Shown here: piece by piece, positions 55,875 to 64,000 of the stretch | How the letters are laid out: every line of letters starts with the position of its first letter | Position numbering within the stretch: position 1 is the first letter of the stretch | Origin: Sitta carolinensis | Lineage: Eukaryota > Chordata > Aves > Passeriformes > Sittidae | DNA: 64,000 nt | Reading direction: 5' to 3' | Assembly (NCBI GenBank): GCA_032173965.1 | Contig: CM063298.1 | Location: 10,663,501 to 10,727,500 of the forward strand | Made by a program: the position numbers and the translations under genes | Notes under the pieces: generated by a model | What the model was told of the DNA's origin: nothing | Databases searched by the model: none | The model's input: only the letters and a program-made list of their open reading frames with translations

Positions 55875-56050
55875 AACTGCCCAGAGCAGCTGTGGCTGCC
55901 TTGGATCCCTGGCAGTGTCCCAGGCCAGGTTGGACACTTGGGGCAGCCTGGGGCAGTGGGAGGTGTCCCTGCCAGGGCAGGGGGTGGCTCTGGGTGACCT
56001 TTGAGGTCTCTTCCCACCCAAAGCAGCCTGTGTTTCTGTGATTCCATGAA
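55875..56050 (+). mobile_element. CR1 3' end
   Basis: CAGAGCAGCTGTGGCTGCC, GTCCCAGGCCAGGTTGGAC, GAGGTCTCTTCCCACCCAAA, GTGTTTCTGTGATTCCATGA. Confidence 0.88.
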
Positions 56051-58039
56051 TCATGAATGAGCTGGTGTGTAGGAGGTCGCCCAGCTCCACAGTGATGATG
56101 TCAACTGCCTGTAAAGAATTGTAAAAAACGATCCCAAGTGATGGAGGGATGAAACACCAGGTGGATAAATGTAATGTAAAGTACATTGGAGGAATGAGGT
56201 TTTGCTTCACATGCCCCGTAAGTGATGCTGAGCTGATTGTTATCACTCAGCAATGAAAGGATGGAGTTAAGAGTGCTGTGAGCTCTGTGCTCCCAGAGGC
56301 AAAAACCCCTCACCAACCCCAAAGCCCATCTGAAACCGGATATTATGGTTTATTAGGAAAAGAAGGGAGAACAAAACAGAAAAATCTCCATCTTGCTCTA
56401 TGAATACCTTCTAAATAAATCTTGAATGTGCAGCACTACCACCACCCCCTCTGCTGCACCTCAAAGGCTGGAGGAGAATGGGAAATGGTGCAGAGAAGCA
56501 ACAATAAAAGAAACAGGATAATAAAGATTGCATCACTCGGTGCAGATAAGGATTGCAAGGAAAATCAAAAGGCTGCTTCTGTGTGAGGAATTATTGAAGA
56601 GGCTAAAGCTCTTCAACCTGAAAAGAAGGCAGCAGAGGGGCACTGAGGGCTTGGAATCCTGAGTGGTGCAGAGAAGCTGGTGCCAGCAGGATTGTTCCCT
56701 GGTTTTGCACTGGACGAAGGTTTCAGCAATTGAAAAGTTCAGGCAGCACATCAAAGGATGTACTTTTATACAGACAGCTCAGCTGAGCTGGGGAGCTCCT
56801 GCCCACGGGATGCTCTAGGTGCCAAAAGTTGGGCTGATATCCGCAGCAGCTTAGGCTTGATCAAAAATCCAAAATCATCAGTGGCTGCTAAGCACAGGGA
56901 CAGAAGCTCTGGGTCTGAAGGTCCTGCAGTCTGCAGCTGTGTCCAGAGCTGTGCTTGTGTGTGCAGCATTCCCAGGACAGGGGCTGCTGCCAGCTGCAGG
57001 GGGTGGCCCTGGGCGTGCCCTGCAGAGCCTGTGGTGGGGGGTTTTGGGGGGAACCCAAAAATGCCTTGGCTTAGGAGATCCTGGCTGTCAACCAGGGGGT
57101 ATGGAGGTACACTAGGGTGGGGGGAGAGCTGCTGGACCTGGAGTGTGTGCAGGACAGAACCAACCCCGTGCAGTGAGTTGGTGAAGGTAGCTCTGAGCCT
57201 CAGCTGGAATTCTGCTGGAAGGTGTGACAGTGAAACCCAGCGAGGGCCTGAAGGTGCTGCCTGCCCATCCTGGGGATCTGCAGAGCAGTTCAAGAGGGCA
57301 AACCAGCCCAGTTCAGGGGAATGAGCTGCTGGAGGTGTTCCTAAGGCTGTCACAGAGCTGGGGCTGTTTAACACTGAACAGGACCTGGGAAAAGGGACAG
57401 TGTCATGTCAGTATTCTGTAGTTGGAATTGCAGAAGAGAAGGATATTGAGGTGTTTATAGTGAAAATGAGAAATAGGAAGAAATAACAACCATGAGTTCA
57501 TGTGGAACAGTGGGCTGAGGGAGAAAAATAAAAGGTGTTGGTTGGCCCTGGTGACAGAACCTGTCCACATCACAGGAGGTTTCTCTTTGGCAGCAGGAGA
57601 CTGCAATTGTGAATTCCATCAAAAGATCTGGCACTCTCCATCTCACATCCATGAGGGCAACTCAAAGCTGGGTTGGGTTTTCCTGGTGTGTAAGCTGAAG
57701 GATACATTCCATTCCCTTTTCCGATGGTACCCCGAAAAGTCCCTATGGTCAAGGTAATTTATTTTATACGGAGACACTGAACCCTCTTCAAAGCCCCAGC
57801 TGCACTGTCTGGACATTGGATGCTGCTGAAAAAAAAAAAGGTAGGAGGAAGCATTTTTTTTACAGCATCTGAAGGGAATTGTGATGGAAATCCCACGTAC
57901 CTGGTGTGATAATAAATTGTGTGAAATACTGAAGGCAGTGGCTGTGGAGAGGAGTGCTCTGTGTGGGAGAGGGTGTAATGAGGTGGAAATCTGTGGTGTT
58001 AAGGCAATTAACAGCTGATGGGTTTAAATACCTCTGTAA
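56051..58039 (+). other. Intron, one CR1-like remnant
   Basis: A weak CR1-like stretch lies at about 56560-56760 (GAAGAGGCTAAAGCTCTTCA, CCTGAAAAGAAGGCAGC). Otherwise nothing is assigned. Confidence 0.45.
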
Positions 58040-58205
58040 TCCTCCCCTGTGAGGGAGGTAAGGCTCTGGCTGCCCCTGGATCCCTGGCAGTGCCCAAGGC
58101 CAGGCTGGATAGGGTTTGGAGCCCCCTGGTCTAGGAAGGTGTTCCTGCCACAGCAGGGGTGGAGCAAGATGAATTTCAGGTCACAAACCATTCCATGATT
58201 ATACA
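58040..58205 (+). mobile_element. CR1 3' end close to exon 26
   Basis: GGCTGCCCCTGGATCCCTGG, CCAAGGCCAGGCTGGATAGG, GAATTTCAGGTCACAAACC, ending CCATGATTATAC. It stops about 30 bases before exon 26. Confidence 0.85.
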
Positions 58206-58234
58206 AATGATCAGTTTGACTTGGGAATTTGCAG

Positions 58235-58423
58235 GTTGGGGGACTTGCCTCTGAAAATGTGAGATGGGCTGAGGCCGTGGAGGACTTCAAACGGCAGCAG
58301 AGCACCTTGTGTGGGGACGTCCTGCTGGCCACAGCCTTTGTCTCCTACCTGGGCTACTTCAGCAGGAAATACCGCCAGGAGCTCCTGGATGGCATCTGGA
58401 GGCCCTATTTGCACCAGCTAAAA
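58235..58423 (+). CDS. DNAH17: DNAH17 exon 26 of window: AAA5 entry
   Basis: Sixty-three codons, VGGLASENVRWAEAVEDF, TLCGDVLLATAFVSYLGYF, IWRPYLHQLK, phase 0 at both ends. GGLASENVRW follows the stalk directly in all axonemal heavy chains. AAA5 has no working P-loop in the family. Donor AAA/gtgagt. Confidence 0.96.
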
Positions 58424-59164
58424 GTGAGTCCTGATTCCTCTGGGAAGCCACTCCTTGTGGGGTTAACGTGGCCATAAATCCTGGTGCCCTCAGGGGATCT
58501 CTCAGGTGAGGGACATCACTGTGTCCTCACCCAGCTGGAGTGAGGGTCAGGACCTGGCCATTTACTCCTCCCTGGGAGAAATGTCCTTGCTCTGTGTATC
58601 ACAGGAAAATCCCAAACAGATCCCAGCTCTGCAGTCTTGTCCATGGCCACGAAGGAATGGGGAATATGGAGAAGGAATTGGAGCTGGCTGCCAGCTCTGC
58701 AGAAGGCTTGGAAAAACTCCAGGTGTTTTTGCATTCTGGACACAAGCTCTGGTCGTGCTGGCCATGCCTCTCAGCTGGTTTTACCCATGTCTTGCTGTTA
58801 GGAGCAGATGGAGATCATTGTGCTTGAACCTTGTTTAGTACTTCAGTAATTTTATCAGGCTCCTCATACAAATGGTGCCAAGAAGTTGTTAAATAAGGTC
58901 CCAGAGATGCCCAAATCAAAAGGGTGACCAAAGCAGGCAGTTCCTTAGGTTGAGAGAGGAAAACTTCATTCTGCATTTCTTAACAGTAAGCCAGAAATTC
59001 AGGCCTGAAAAACCAGACTACACCCCAGCTCTCCTGGAGCCCCTTTGGGCCCTGCAAGGGGCTCTGAGCTCTCCCTGGAGCCTTCTCCTCTCCAGGCTGG
59101 ACACCTCCAGCTCTCAGCCTCCAGGGCAGAGGGACAGAGGGAACAAATTACCACCTTTGAATGA
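58424..59164 (+). other. Intron with a short CR1 piece
   Basis: A minus CR1 piece lies at about 59020-59140 (CAGCTCTCCTGGAGCCCC, GAGCTCTCCCTGGAGCC). The rest is unassigned. Confidence 0.5.
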
Positions 59165-59940
59165 AGAACTAAAGGTCACAAAAGTTTAGATAGCATGATA
59201 GGAGTAGTTGTAGAGTGAAAAGGGAAATTTTGGGGATTTTTACCATGGGAGCTTAGGGGGCAAGATGGAGGGACTTGGGCATTGTGCTGTCCTCCTTCCT
59301 TCTTCTTCCTAACCCCATCTCCTTGGTTGTTGTCCCTGAAAATCAGCCTTCTGATTTGTTTTAGTATAGTGGAGTCAGTTCTCATGAATTGTAAGATAAA
59401 CAAGAATCATGTTTGCATTCCTTTGTAAAAGAGATCACCTGATGGACTGCTCAAGTGACCAGTGAAGATGGAGAGGTGGGAACTTCTCTGTCCAATCTCT
59501 GCTCACTGTCCAGAAACTTATATATACGAAGTCAACAATAAAAAAATCTTCCTTTCTTCTTCTCTACCTGAACACCTGTTGTGTGTGTTACTGTGTGTTT
59601 CTATCTGCGTCACAGTAACACTTGGGGATTGGATTGGAGTAGAATGGAACTGTCTAACACAGGTGATAGGCACTGGATCATCACTGTAAATAACTAACAG
59701 GGAATTTGTAGTATAAAAAACAGGGGCAGAGAGTGTGCTGAAAAGACCTGGGCAGCCCAGACAGAAAATATCTGAGATAAGAAACAATAAAACAACCTCG
59801 AGAGCATCAGCTGAAGACTTCTGACTCCTTCTTGGACAGCTGGGTTGGGAGACAGCGACTTTTACACACCTTGACCAAAGCAACCCCCGAGACCTAAGCA
59901 AACCAGACCACAAGCCACGGCTGTGAGCTGCAGGAGTTTT
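59165..59940 (+). mobile_element. Endogenous retrovirus LTR split by a nested LTR
   Basis: The outer element lies at 59165-59327 and 59621 to about 59940. The left part matches 25790-25900; the right part carries GTAGTATAAAAAACAGGGG (TATA-like) and AACAATAAAAC (polyadenylation). Sense orientation. It ends about 15-20 bases before exon 27. Confidence 0.65.
59328..59620 (+). mobile_element. LTR (family B), sense, with target duplication
   Basis: A 293-base element from TGTTGTCCCTGAAAATCAGC to GCGTCACAGTAACA, flanked by CTTGGT (59322-59327) and CTTGGG (59621-59626). TATATATA near 59519 and AATAAA at 59537. This sense copy defines the family B ends. Confidence 0.85.
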
Positions 59941-59956
59941 TTCTGTGTGCTGGCAG

Positions 59957-60192
59957 GTGGCAGTGCCCGTGGCGCCGGGCCTGGACCCGCTGGCCGTGCT
60001 GGCCGACGCCGCGGCCGTGGCCGCCTGGCACAACCAGGGCTTGCCGGCTGACCGCGCCTCCACCGAGAGCGCCGCCATCCTCAGCAGCTGCCAGCGCTGG
60101 CCCCTCGTGGTGGACCCCCAGCTGCAGGGCAGCAAATGGATCAGGAGCAGCCACGGCGAAGGGCTCCGCGTGCTCCGAGCGGGGCAGAAGGG
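59957..60192 (+). CDS. DNAH17: DNAH17 exon 27 of window: AAA5
   Basis: Seventy-eight codons plus two bases: VAVPVAPGLDPLAVLADA, HNQGLPADRASTESAAIL, RWPLVVDPQLQGSKWIR, VLRAGQK. NQGLPADR and RWPLVVDPQLQG are family signatures. Very GC-rich. The usual L-T-D-D-A-D-V is LADAAAV here. Donor GG/gtaaag. Confidence 0.95.
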
Positions 60193-60409
60193 GTAAAGCA
60201 GGGGTTTAACCGCGGGTGGGCACTCGGCTGTCTGAGCCAGGCGCGCCCAGGGGAGCTTGCCGCTGTGTTGGCTCACGTTGTCTGCTTGTTCATTACCCAA
60301 ATGACAGAGGTTTCTCATTAAATCAAGGGTCTGTTTAGTGCTTGGCTCGGTTACCATAGAAACTCCTCTGAAGCTGGTGGTGGAGTGAGCTGAGTTTGAG
60401 TATGGCAGA
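60193..60409 (+). other. Intron, non-repeat block with a strong X-box match
   Basis: Unique-looking sequence, in part CpG-containing (CCAGGCGCGCCCAGG), ending just before a CR1. It holds the site at 60350. Confidence 0.45.
60350..60363 (+). promoter_or_regulatory. Candidate RFX X-box, strong match
   Basis: GTTACCATAGAAAC matches 13 of 14 positions of GTTRCCATRGYAAC, with the standard two-base spacing between half-sites. It lies 158 bases after the exon 27 donor in non-repeat sequence. RFX binding sites are the main promoter and enhancer elements of ciliary genes. Function here is inferred only. Confidence 0.45.
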
Positions 60410-60560
60410 GTCCTAGGCTGGCTTGGGTTGGAAGGGACCTTAAAGATCATCCCATTCCACCCCTGCCAAGGCAGGGACACCTTTGACCATCCCAGGGTGC
60501 TCTAAGCCCTGTCCAGCCTGGCCTGGGACACTGCCAGGGATCCAGAGGCAGCCAGAGCTT
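60410..60560 (-). mobile_element. CR1 3' end
   Basis: GGTTGGAAGGGACCTTAAAG, ATCATCCCATTCCACCCCTG, CTGTCCAGCCTGGCCTGGGA. Inverted. Confidence 0.88.
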
Positions 60561-61707
60561 CTTTGGAAAACAGGCCTGTGTAGAACTCTGGCATCCTCCT
60601 GGGGCTTGTTGCAGGTGTCACAGCCTGGTTTAGCCCCATCCAGGAGGATGACATGGGCTTCCTACCTCTTGGAGAAAGAGCACCTTTCTTCACCTTCACA
60701 CCTCTTGGGTGTGGAGAGGTCCCCATGTGCTGCAGACCAGCTGGGCTCAGGCAGCTCCCACCAGCTGGATGCTCTCATTGCAGCAGCCCTGCTGGACCTG
60801 GATCAATCTTTCATGGGAAGGCCTCTCCACAGCCCAGCTCTCAGCTCCAGTCACACAGATTGGTTTTCTGCTGTGCACCTTGCACTCACCCCTCATGAGC
60901 AGCTGGGCTGGAGCAGCCTGAGTGGGATCCCTGTGGAGATGTGGGAGTGCTGGGGTTGTTTCCCAAATACAGAGCAACAGGCAAGAGTGACCCAGGCCTG
61001 GTGCTTCCAAATTCCTGGAGGTTTGGAGATGCCTTGGGGTTGCCCATATTCCCTCCTCTGAGGTTACCCAGGTAATTTTGCTGGTGCCTCCTCTGCTTTC
61101 CTCAGACAAAACAAATCTCATTTCATGTGGGATCAAAATAAGGCTCATTTCTCACAACAGCAAATTTCTGCTTCCTAGCCACCATGCATTGCTCAAAGCT
61201 GTCTGTGGAACAGCAAAGATCCCAGAAGAGGCACCTAAATCTGAACCTGCAGGATGGAACCAGAGGGACAGACCCTGTACCATCCCTGTACCACCTCCCT
61301 TTTCCCCACCCCAGTCACACTTTGGGCTGGCAGGGACTTCAAAGAGGAGAATTTAGTGTTTTGCTGTGATGTCTCAGAGCTGAGGGCCAAAAGCATCATC
61401 ACTGCTCCATTACAGTAATTCAGGGAATGTTTCATTCTCTGGGAGATGGAGCTTTTAGCTTTCAACTGCTGGGAAAAAACCCACACAGAGAGCCCACCTC
61501 CAGGCAGGGCTGTGTGAGCAGCTTTGGGGGCAGCTCTGTCACTCCTCTGATTTACTTTGTGTAAAATACCCTGGACTTAGAAAAAACTGCTCATCAGGGG
61601 TGGGGGGGTCTAAATTTCAGGCCTAAAAATCCCTCTGCCACCTCTGTCCCCTCCTGCTGACACTGCCCTGCTCTGCTGCAGGAGGCACCCAGTGCTGTTT
61701 CCCACAG
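60561..61707 (+). other. Intron, no feature recognised
   Basis: No coding or repeat match is seen. Ends with TTTCCCACAG. Confidence 0.45.
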
Positions 61708-61830
61708 GTATCTGGACACACTGGAACAAGCCCTGGCTGCTGGAGATGTGGTTTTGATTGAGAACCTGGAGGAATCCGTGGATCCAGTGCTGGGGCCGTT
61801 ACTGGGGCGAGAAACAATCAAGAAAGGCAG
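61708..61830 (+). CDS. DNAH17: DNAH17 exon 28 of window: AAA5 Walker-B-like strand
   Basis: Completes Gly, then 40 codons [40 protein letters not shown], then two bases of Arg. [20 protein letters not shown] is close to invariant in the family. Donor CAG/gtgggt. Confidence 0.97.
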
Positions 61831-62783
61831 GTGGGTTTGGGGACAGGTGTGGCTGGGGGCTGCTGTGCTCTCTGTGCCTGCCCTTCACATCCAGCAGCAT
61901 TCCCAGCCTGCCTTCAGCAGTGAGGGTGTTTTAAATCTGGCAATCACAGGTAATTCAGCCATAGGATGGCTTGGGAATCAGCCTGGATTTCTCATTTCAT
62001 TTCACAGCATCGTTCAAACCTCGTGGAAAAGACAGACCTGTAATTCTCCCATTGTACACTGACCTTGGGGTCTGTAATTGGCTGTTCTGACACCAAATTA
62101 TTACCAAAATAGCTGCTGCTGTTGTGAAGCAAAAGTAGCCCTGAATTTTAGCAAATGCTGCACAGTGTTTAGAAATGCAGCTATAGATTTCAGCATCAAG
62201 GATATCAAGTGGTTCTTAATGAGGTCAAGTTCTCCTGGCAGCTGCTGGCCACCTTGAGCCAAGAGGAGGCCAGCAGGAGAGGCAGCCAGGGAGCTCTTCT
62301 CCCTCAGGCTCTTTGAGGATTATTTCCCTGCTCGCCTGAAACATCCCAGGGTGTTGTAAACTGGTGGGCAAGGCAAGCTGTCTGCAGAGTTTGCTGGGGA
62401 AAACATCCTGGGGAGGGTGGCTGAGCATGGGTTTGGCTGCAGGGTGGAAGGGCAGGATTGGTCCCAGTGCAGGATTGAAATATTTGGAGGATGTTGGGAG
62501 CAGGGTGCAGCAGGGAGGGTGGCAAATCTGAGCCCCTCTCCAGTGGAACACTCAGGCTTCTCCTTTTGTGCATCTCTGCTCTCAAAACTCCCTGTGAGAT
62601 GGTGTCTTTGCTAACAAAGGGGAAAATCAGTCCTAAATCACAAAGAGGTTTCATGTTTGCAGGTCCTAAGCCCAGACTGCAGGCAGGTGCTGGAGTCTCA
62701 GAGCAGGAATGGTTTTGCTGTGGGGGTTGGCAGTGAAAAGCTCGAGGCTGAGAGGCTTTTCCTCCCTGCAGCTCCAGTTTTGG
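61831..62783 (+). other. Intron, no feature recognised
   Basis: No coding or repeat family match is seen before the 123-base duplication. Confidence 0.45.
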
Positions 62784-63030
62784 GCAGAATTCAGCCTCTG
62801 CCCAAAACCAGGAGAGCCCATGGTTGGGCTGGTTGTGCCACTGCTGGATAATTTGAGCCTACTTAAGCAGGACCCAAAATTCAGGAGGCACTCTCTGGGG
62901 TTTTAGGCAGAATTCAGCCTTTGCCCAAAGCCAGGAGAGCTCCTGGCTGGGCTGGTTTGCTGCTGCTGGAAAACCTGAGCCTTCCTAAGCAGGACCCAAA
63001 ATTCAGGAGGCACTCTCTGGGATTTTCCCC
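62784..63030. repeat. Two-copy tandem duplication, period 123
   Basis: GCAGAATTCAGCCT starts at 62784 and 62907. GCAGGACCCAAAATTCAGG and GGCACTCTCTGGG recur at the same spacing. About 85-90% identical. Confidence 0.88.
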
Positions 63031-63164
63031 TTAAATCAGAAGTGATCCAAGCGTGTCCAGCATGAAATAATGCTTTCTGTGAGGAGTGCCAGGTCGCTGG
63101 CGCTGCCCGTGACCGAGACCACGCCGTGCCCTGTGGTGACAGCTCCTGGCTGCTCCAATTCCAG

Positions 63165-63369
63165 GTACATCAAGATTGGGGACAAGGAGTGTGCCCTGCA
63201 CCCTGCCTTCCGCCTGATCCTGCACACCAAGCTGGCGAATCCTCATTTCCAGCCCGAGCTGCAGGCCCAGTGCACCCTCATCGACTTCTCCGTCACCCGC
63301 CAGGGCCTCGAGGAGCAGCTGCTGGCGGCCGTGGTGCGCCTGGAGAGGCAGGACCTGGAGGAGCTGAAG
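63165..63369 (+). CDS. DNAH17: DNAH17 exon 29 of window: AAA5 C-terminal part
   Basis: Completes Arg, then 68 codons [75 protein letters not shown] and FSVTR.GLE.QLLA are signatures of all axonemal chains. Phase 0 end, donor AAG/gtcagc. The last 21 bases and the donor are the first unit of the following array. Confidence 0.96.
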
Positions 63370-64000
63370 GTCAGCACGGGGAGCAGGCAGAATTCATCAG
63401 TAGAGCTGTGATTGTACCGATAACTATAATTATTAATATGGCTATTGTTTATAATTATTAATATTTTTAATATTTTATCAATATTGTTGTTGTCGTTGGT
63501 CTACACTGAGAAGCAGGACCTGGAGGAGCTGAAGGTCAGCACGGGGAGCAAGCAAAAATCATCAGTAGAGCTGTGATTGTACCGATAAATGTAATTATTA
63601 ATATGGCTATTGTTTATAATTATTGATAGTTTTAATATTTTATCTATATTGTTGTTGTCGTTGGTCAACACTGAGAGGAGGAGCTGAAGGTCAGCACGGG
63701 GAGCAGGCAGGAATCATCAGTAGAGCTGTTATTGTACCGATAATTATAATTATTAATATTGCTATTGTTTATAATTATCAATAATTTTAATATTTTATCA
63801 ATATCGTTGTTGTCGTTGGTCTACACTGAGAAGCCAGACCTGGAGGAGCTGAAGGTCAGCACCAGGGAATCGTACTGGGAACAAGCAGGAATCATCAGTA
63901 GAGCCATTATTGTACCGATAATTATAATTATTAATATGGCTATTGTTTATAATTATCAATAGTTTTAATATTTTATCAATATTGTTGTTGTTGTTGGTCT
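63349..64000. repeat. 165-base array copying the exon 29 end and donor
   Basis: Four units lie within the window and the fourth runs to its end. GAGCTGAAG/GTCAGC occurs at 63361, 63526, 63681 and 63846 (spacings 165, 155, 165). Each is followed by ATCATCAGTAGAG, TTGTACCGATAA and an AT-rich stretch ending GTTGTTGTCGTTGGTCTACA. Unit 3 lacks ten bases of the exon part; unit 4 has an insert after GTCAGCACC. Confidence 0.95.

Larger units (their letters stand above)
410..63369 (+). other. DNAH17: Partial gene: axonemal dynein heavy chain, DNAH17-like (29 internal exons)
   Basis: Twenty-nine exons listed below join in one frame for about 1,751 residues, roughly 40% of a family member of about 4,460 residues. 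The order AAA1, AAA2, AAA3, AAA4, stalk with microtubule-binding domain, AAA5 is that of a dynein motor. All introns are GT-AG and all phases agree, so the locus looks functional, not a pseudogene. The DNAH17 call rests on remembered family signatures such as FNKENIHENCLKAL and EFVATKS in the stalk head and WRPYL before AAA5; DNAH9 and DNAH11 are about equally well conserved elsewhere, so the paralogue is less certain than the family. In other vertebrates DNAH17 is an outer-arm heavy chain of sperm flagella. The gene continues beyond both window ends. Confidence 0.86.

Noticed and set aside
410..63369. Processed or unitary pseudogene of a dynein heavy chain
   Set aside because: All 29 exons keep frame, GT-AG sites and key motifs (four P-loops, Walker B strands, stalk head). 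Introns are present, so it is not a retrocopy.
410..63369. DNAH9 or DNAH11 instead of DNAH17
   Set aside because: Not fully excluded. Stalk-head and pre-AAA5 wording (FNKENIHENCL, QDPEFNPEFVATKS, WRPYL) fits remembered DNAH17 better than DNAH9. A protein search or synteny would settle it.

Overview
This window is vertebrate chromosomal DNA, almost certainly from a bird and probably a songbird. It holds 29 consecutive internal exons of one large gene on the + strand. Between them lie very many CR1 LINE ends and several families of short endogenous-retrovirus LTRs, which are typical of bird introns. No bacterial, plasmid or phage features are present. The only protein-coding gene I can support is an axonemal dynein heavy chain, best called DNAH17. 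DNAH9 and DNAH11 are the close alternatives.

The exons run from 410 to 63369 and join without a break: every junction is GT-AG, all phases fit, and there are no in-frame stops. They give 5,254 coding bases, about 1,751 residues. The first exon carries the AAA1 Walker A loop and the last ends in AAA5, so the window covers the middle of the motor: AAA1 (410-5393), AAA2 (7163-13663), AAA3 (15657-27754), AAA4 (31099-40616), stalk helix CC1 (42799-47529), microtubule-binding domain (49763-50188), CC2 (53687-53806) and AAA5 (58235-63369). The 5' tail-domain exons and the 3' AAA6/C-terminal exons lie outside. The four nucleotide loops (AAA1-AAA4) all look intact. The family role is an outer-arm dynein heavy chain that drives sliding of axonemal doublets; DNAH17 is the sperm-flagellum member.

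The introns are the unusual part. There are five long minisatellites (1651-2786, 5399-6860, 24590-25225, 39560-40380, 40805-42100), a tandem array that has copied an exon end plus its splice donor (63349 to the window end), nested LTRs with 6-bp target duplications (around 19 kb and 59 kb), and an LTR palindrome at 33 kb. Several repeats lie directly against splice sites. An LTR starts near intron position +5 after the first exon, a minisatellite starts at about +6 after the fourth, an LTR ends about 16 bases before the sixth, a CR1 tail reaches the tenth, and the exon at 40455 is sandwiched between two arrays.

Two RFX X-box-like sites (3864 and, stronger, 60350) lie in non-repeat intron sequence and fit a ciliary gene. 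I found no previously undescribed molecular system. What merits a second look is how repeats have remodelled splice sites in a gene that still reads as intact. LTR family letters (A, B, D, E, F) are labels used only in this annotation for copies that resemble each other within the window.
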